Assembly (NCBI GenBank): GCA_023435825.1
Contig: JAEZMB010000005.1
Span: forward strand, 1-64,000
Direction: 5' to 3'
DNA from: Pseudomonadota bacterium
Lineage (GTDB): Bacteria > Desulfobacterota > Desulfovibrionia > Desulfovibrionales > Desulfovibrionaceae
Length of the DNA: 64,000 nucleotides
In this document: one piece after another, positions 61,593 through 64,000 of the stretch
Position numbering within the stretch: the first letter of the stretch is position 1
How the letters are laid out: the number at the start of each line of letters is the position of its first letter
Position numbers and translations under genes: made by a program
Notes under the pieces: model-generated
Database searches by the model: none
Told to the model about the DNA's origin: nothing
The model's input: only the letters and a program-made list of their open reading frames with translations

Positions 61593-63011
61593 ATGACCAG
61601 CCACGACGACACCCAAGATTTGTCCCGGCTCGACCACCCCTCCCGGCTTTTCGTCGAGACAACCTCGCGCTGCAACCTGCGCTGCGCCATGTGCGTCAAG
61701 CATTCCGGCCACGGCGTCCAAGCCGAGGGCGACATGTCGCCTGAGACCTTTCGCGCCCTGGAACCGGCGTTCCCCCACCTCAACGCCCTGGTCCTCAACG
61801 GCATCGGTGAACCCCTGCTCCACCCCCGCCTGGAGACCTTCATCCAGACCGCCAAACGGGCCATGCCCGCCCACGGCTGGGTCGGGTTTCAAACCAACGG
61901 CCATCTCCTGACCCGGGCCCGGGCCGCGTCGCTTTTCGCCGCCGGCTTGGACAGGATCTTTCTCTCCGTGGACGCCGCCTCCCAGGAGCTTTTTCAAGCC
62001 GTGCGGGCCGGCGGGAGCCTGGGCCATGTGGAACGCGCCCTGGCCGCTCTGGCCGAAGCCAGGAAGGCCCATCCCGGACACACACTGGAAGTCGGCGCGG
62101 AGTTCGTGGTCATGCGGGACAATCTGGCCGAACTGCCGGGCATCGTCTCCTGGCTGGCCGCCCGGGGCGCAACCACCCTGGTCGTATCCCATCTGCTGCC
62201 GTTTAGCCCGGCCCTGGCCACGCAGCCGGTCTTTGGCGTCAATACGCGTCAGGCCAGGCAATACTACGAAACATGGTCGGACAAGGCCCAGGACAACGGG
62301 CTGTCCCTGGACCAGTATTTCAAGATTGCCTGGAAGTATCACAAGACCCCGCAAGAACAGCGGCTCGTCGATTTCGTCCAAGAGATGGTGTTTACAGCCG
62401 TGAAACACGACATCCCCTTTCAGGTGACCAACAGCATCACCGGCGAGGATCTCGGACGGACGGAAGAAGTCTTCGAGCAGGCCCAAGCCGTGGCCGAACG
62501 TCTTGGCCTCAGGCTTGTCCTGCCGCCGGTGCGGCCGGTCAGCGGGCAAGCCTGCCTGGCCGTCAAAAACGGCGGGATGTTCGTGGCCTGGGACGGCAAG
62601 GTCTCCCCTTGCCATTTCCTGTGGCGCAGCTTTTCCTGTTATTTCTACGGCCGCGAAAAGCAGGTCGGCCGCAAGATTTTCGGGGATCTGACCAGGCAGT
62701 CGCTCGCCGCCGTCTGGAACGATCCGGCCTACACGGCCTTTCGCGACGACGTGATGCGTCGGCGCTACCCCCATTGCCCGAGCTGCAACGTCTATCCCTG
62801 CGAGGACATCAACAGCCTCGATTTCGAAAACGATTGCTACGGCGAGACCGTCCCTTGCGGCGACTGTCTCTGGAGCATGGGGCTTTTGCAGTGCATGGGG
62901 CAGGAAGCTCTTCATGGCGAATTCCAGGAAGACGCCTTGGGCACGGGTGCTGCCCCACCCTGCGACCGTTTCCGACTCGGAGCGCAAAGCGGCGATCAGC
63001 TCCCCTCCTGA
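61593..63011 (+). CDS. Radical SAM/SPASM-like protein
   Basis: 472 aa. The radical SAM motif TTSRCNLRCAMCVKHSG lies at about residues 23-40, followed by the barrel (ALVLNGIGEPLLHPRLE, GFQTNGHLLTR, LDRIFLSVDAASQELF). The C-terminal third carries a SPASM-type cysteine set (SGQACLAVKNGGMFV, GKVSPCHFLWRSF, YPHCPSCNVYPCED, CGDCLWSMGLLQC) for auxiliary clusters. Such enzymes modify peptides or carbohydrates, but no precursor peptide was found nearby. The frame is open upstream, but GAGG before ATG 61593 and the motif position set the start. Confidence 0.85.
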   Translation: MTSHDDTQDLSRLDHPSRLFVETTSRCNLRCAMCVKHSGHGVQAEGDMSPETFRALEPAFPHLNALVLNGIGEPLLHPRLETFIQTAKRAMPAHGWVGFQTNGHLLTRARAASLFAAGLDRIFLSVDAASQELFQAVRAGGSLGHVERALAALAEARKAHPGHTLEVGAEFVVMRDNLAELPGIVSWLAARGATTLVVSHLLPFSPALATQPVFGVNTRQARQYYETWSDKAQDNGLSLDQYFKIAWKYHKTPQEQRLVDFVQEMVFTAVKHDIPFQVTNSITGEDLGRTEEVFEQAQAVAERLGLRLVLPPVRPVSGQACLAVKNGGMFVAWDGKVSPCHFLWRSFSCYFYGREKQVGRKIFGDLTRQSLAAVWNDPAYTAFRDDVMRRRYPHCPSCNVYPCEDINSLDFENDCYGETVPCGDCLWSMGLLQCMGQEALHGEFQEDALGTGAAPPCDRFRLGAQSGDQLPS

Positions 63012-63017
63012 CAGCAA

Positions 63018-63045
63018 GCGGCAGGCCCATCGCTTGGCCTGCCGC
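63018..63045. terminator. Hairpin between radical SAM gene and iron-ADH gene
   Basis: GCGGCAGGCC-catcgctt-GGCCTGCCGC is a perfect 10-bp stem just after the radical SAM stop, between convergent genes. No T-run follows. Confidence 0.5.
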
Positions 63046-63176
63046 CCATCACCCCCCCGTCGAACCCTCGTCAGCCCCAAAGCCCAAAGAACGCGCACTT
63101 GGACGCGTCACAGACAATTTCCGTCCGAAACGACCGGAGCCGGAGACGGCTGCCGGCCGCTTTCTCCCCCGTGGGA

Positions 63177-64000
63177 TCAGCCCAGGGCGCGCTCCACAAT
63201 CGTCGTCAGCTCGGCCGTGGTCAGTTTGATGGGATTGCCCTGCATGCTGCTGGCCCGGGCCGCATTTTCCACCACCATGGGAATGTCGCCGTGGGTCAAA
63301 CCCAGGGCGGTCAACGTCGGCGCGCCCAGGCGACGACACAAGGCTTCCAGCCAGGCCGCCCCGTCCTCGGGCGAAACATCCGGCCGGCCGGTCAGGATGG
63401 CTGCCGCCTCGGCGTAGGCGGCCAGCCGCCCCGAACCCGGTTCGCGCTGCCGCAGGGCGGCGATGTTGACCGCCGCCACCGCCGGCAACAAGCTGGCGCA
63501 GACCTGCCCATGGGGCGCGGCAAAAAGCCCGCCGATGGGCGCGGCAAACCCGTGCACCGCCCCGAGCTTGGCGTTGGCCAAGGCCAGGCCGCCGTACAGG
63601 CTGGCCAGGGCCATGCCCTCCCGGGCGGCCATATTGGTCCCGTCGTCGTAGGCGGCGGCCAGACAACCCGCAGCCAGACGCAAACCGTCGCGGCACAGGG
63701 CGTCGGTCATGGGGTTGGCCTTGATGGAAACAAAGGACTCCAACAGTTGCGTCAGTGCATCCAGACCCGTGGCGGCGGTGACGGCCGGCGGCATGGTCAC
63801 GGTCAGCTCAGGATCGACCAAGGCCACGGTCGGCAGCATCATGACCGAACGCAGACTCACCTTCACCCGCTCGGCCGGAGCCGTCAGCACGGCGTTGGCC
63901 GTGGCCTCGGCTCCGGTGCCGGCCGTGGTCGGCACGGCTACATGGGGCAAGGGCCGTTCGGTGAGGAGCCGACCGGCCCCCACAACTTCCAGATAGTCGT
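63177..64000 (-). CDS. Iron-containing alcohol dehydrogenase, 5' end outside the window
   Basis: The C-terminal ~274 residues of a group III (iron-activated) dehydrogenase; the frame continues past the window edge (upstream codons read DYLEVV before VGAGRL). Seen: the NAD-binding/cleft motif AVPTTAGTGAEATANAV, DPELTVTMPPAVTAATGLDALTQLLE, and the metal-ligand region with GLALANAKLGAVHGFAAPIGG and APHGQVCASLLP (His ligands). Family members reduce aldehydes or oxidise alcohols such as 1,3-propanediol or lactaldehyde. Next to the glycerol genes, a role in glycerol fermentation is possible but not shown. Confidence 0.88.
   Translation of the reverse strand, partial: DYLEVVGAGRLLTERPLPHVAVPTTAGTGAEATANAVLTAPAERVKVSLRSVMMLPTVALVDPELTVTMPPAVTAATGLDALTQLLESFVSIKANPMTDALCRDGLRLAAGCLAAAYDDGTNMAAREGMALASLYGGLALANAKLGAVHGFAAPIGGLFAAPHGQVCASLLPAVAAVNIAALRQREPGSGRLAAYAEAAAILTGRPDVSPEDGAAWLEALCRRLGAPTLTALGLTHGDIPMVVENAARASSMQGNPIKLTTAELTTIVERALG

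Noticed and set aside
1..64000. CRISPR arrays, tRNA, rRNA, transposase or prophage genes
   Set aside because: No regularly spaced repeats, no cloverleaf-like sequence and no transposase, integrase or phage structural protein was recognised in the window.

Overview
The window is high-GC, densely coded DNA from what looks like a Gram-negative anaerobe of the Desulfovibrionales (Desulfovibrio/Solidesulfovibrio-like). Grounds: the rpsF-rpsR-rplI-dnaB cluster, a LutABC-type lactate/LUD operon, many ferredoxin-type redox proteins, two radical-SAM loci, two chemoreceptors, and TonB/lipoprotein/outer-membrane genes. The taxonomic call is an inference from gene content and style; no rRNA or tRNA gene is present. 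The first ~60 bases are homopolymer runs and look like a poor contig edge.

Layout. 0.1-2.8 kb: ribosomal proteins S6, S18, L9 and DnaB on the minus strand with a recognisable promoter. 2.9-7.5 kb: SpoIIE-type phosphatase, a ferredoxin-nitroreductase and a degenerate nitroreductase paralogue, single-domain response regulator. 7.8-11.2 kb: hflKC and a phosphomannomutase. 11.5-15.5 kb: small secreted protein and a MacAB-like efflux operon. 15.9-19.7 kb: secreted beta-helix protein and a chemoreceptor. 19.9-24.1 kb: orphan FtsX-type permease, ECF sigma factor with a CpxP/CnrX-like partner, shikimate kinase. 24.3-30.7 kb: Cache chemoreceptor, lutABC, citrate synthase. 30.9-34.8 kb: large MscS channel, lipoprotein, bactofilin, small conserved protein. 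35.0-38.7 kb: HigBA-type toxin-antitoxin, ugd, pdxJ, acpS. 39.0-46.2 kb: secreted M20 amidohydrolase, then a four-gene redox operon (DUF6599-like, DUF362, NapH-NapG fusion, Tat-exported Fe-S aldo/keto reductase), and a secreted protein. 46.3-52.9 kb: TonB, TonB-dependent receptor and a complete ECF transporter. 53.2-55.9 kb: AmrS-like radical SAM, an unrecognised protein and a methyltransferase. 56.5-61.5 kb: SorC-type regulator with glpD, glpF, glpK. 61.6-64 kb: radical SAM/SPASM protein and a truncated iron-dependent alcohol dehydrogenase.

How they work together. Lactate (LutABC) and glycerol (GlpFKD) oxidation feed central carbon. The TonB receptor, TonB and the overlapping EcfS-EcfAA-EcfT genes form an outer-membrane-to-cytoplasm import route for an unidentified scarce compound, and the radical-SAM/unknown/methyltransferase operon directly downstream is a candidate processing pathway for it. 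The DUF6599-DUF362-NapHG-AKR operon looks like an uncharacterised membrane/periplasmic redox module. A family of ~100 bp intergenic repeats with GTGTCGCGTCC...GGACGCGACAC ends occurs at least six times, mostly directly after stop codons.
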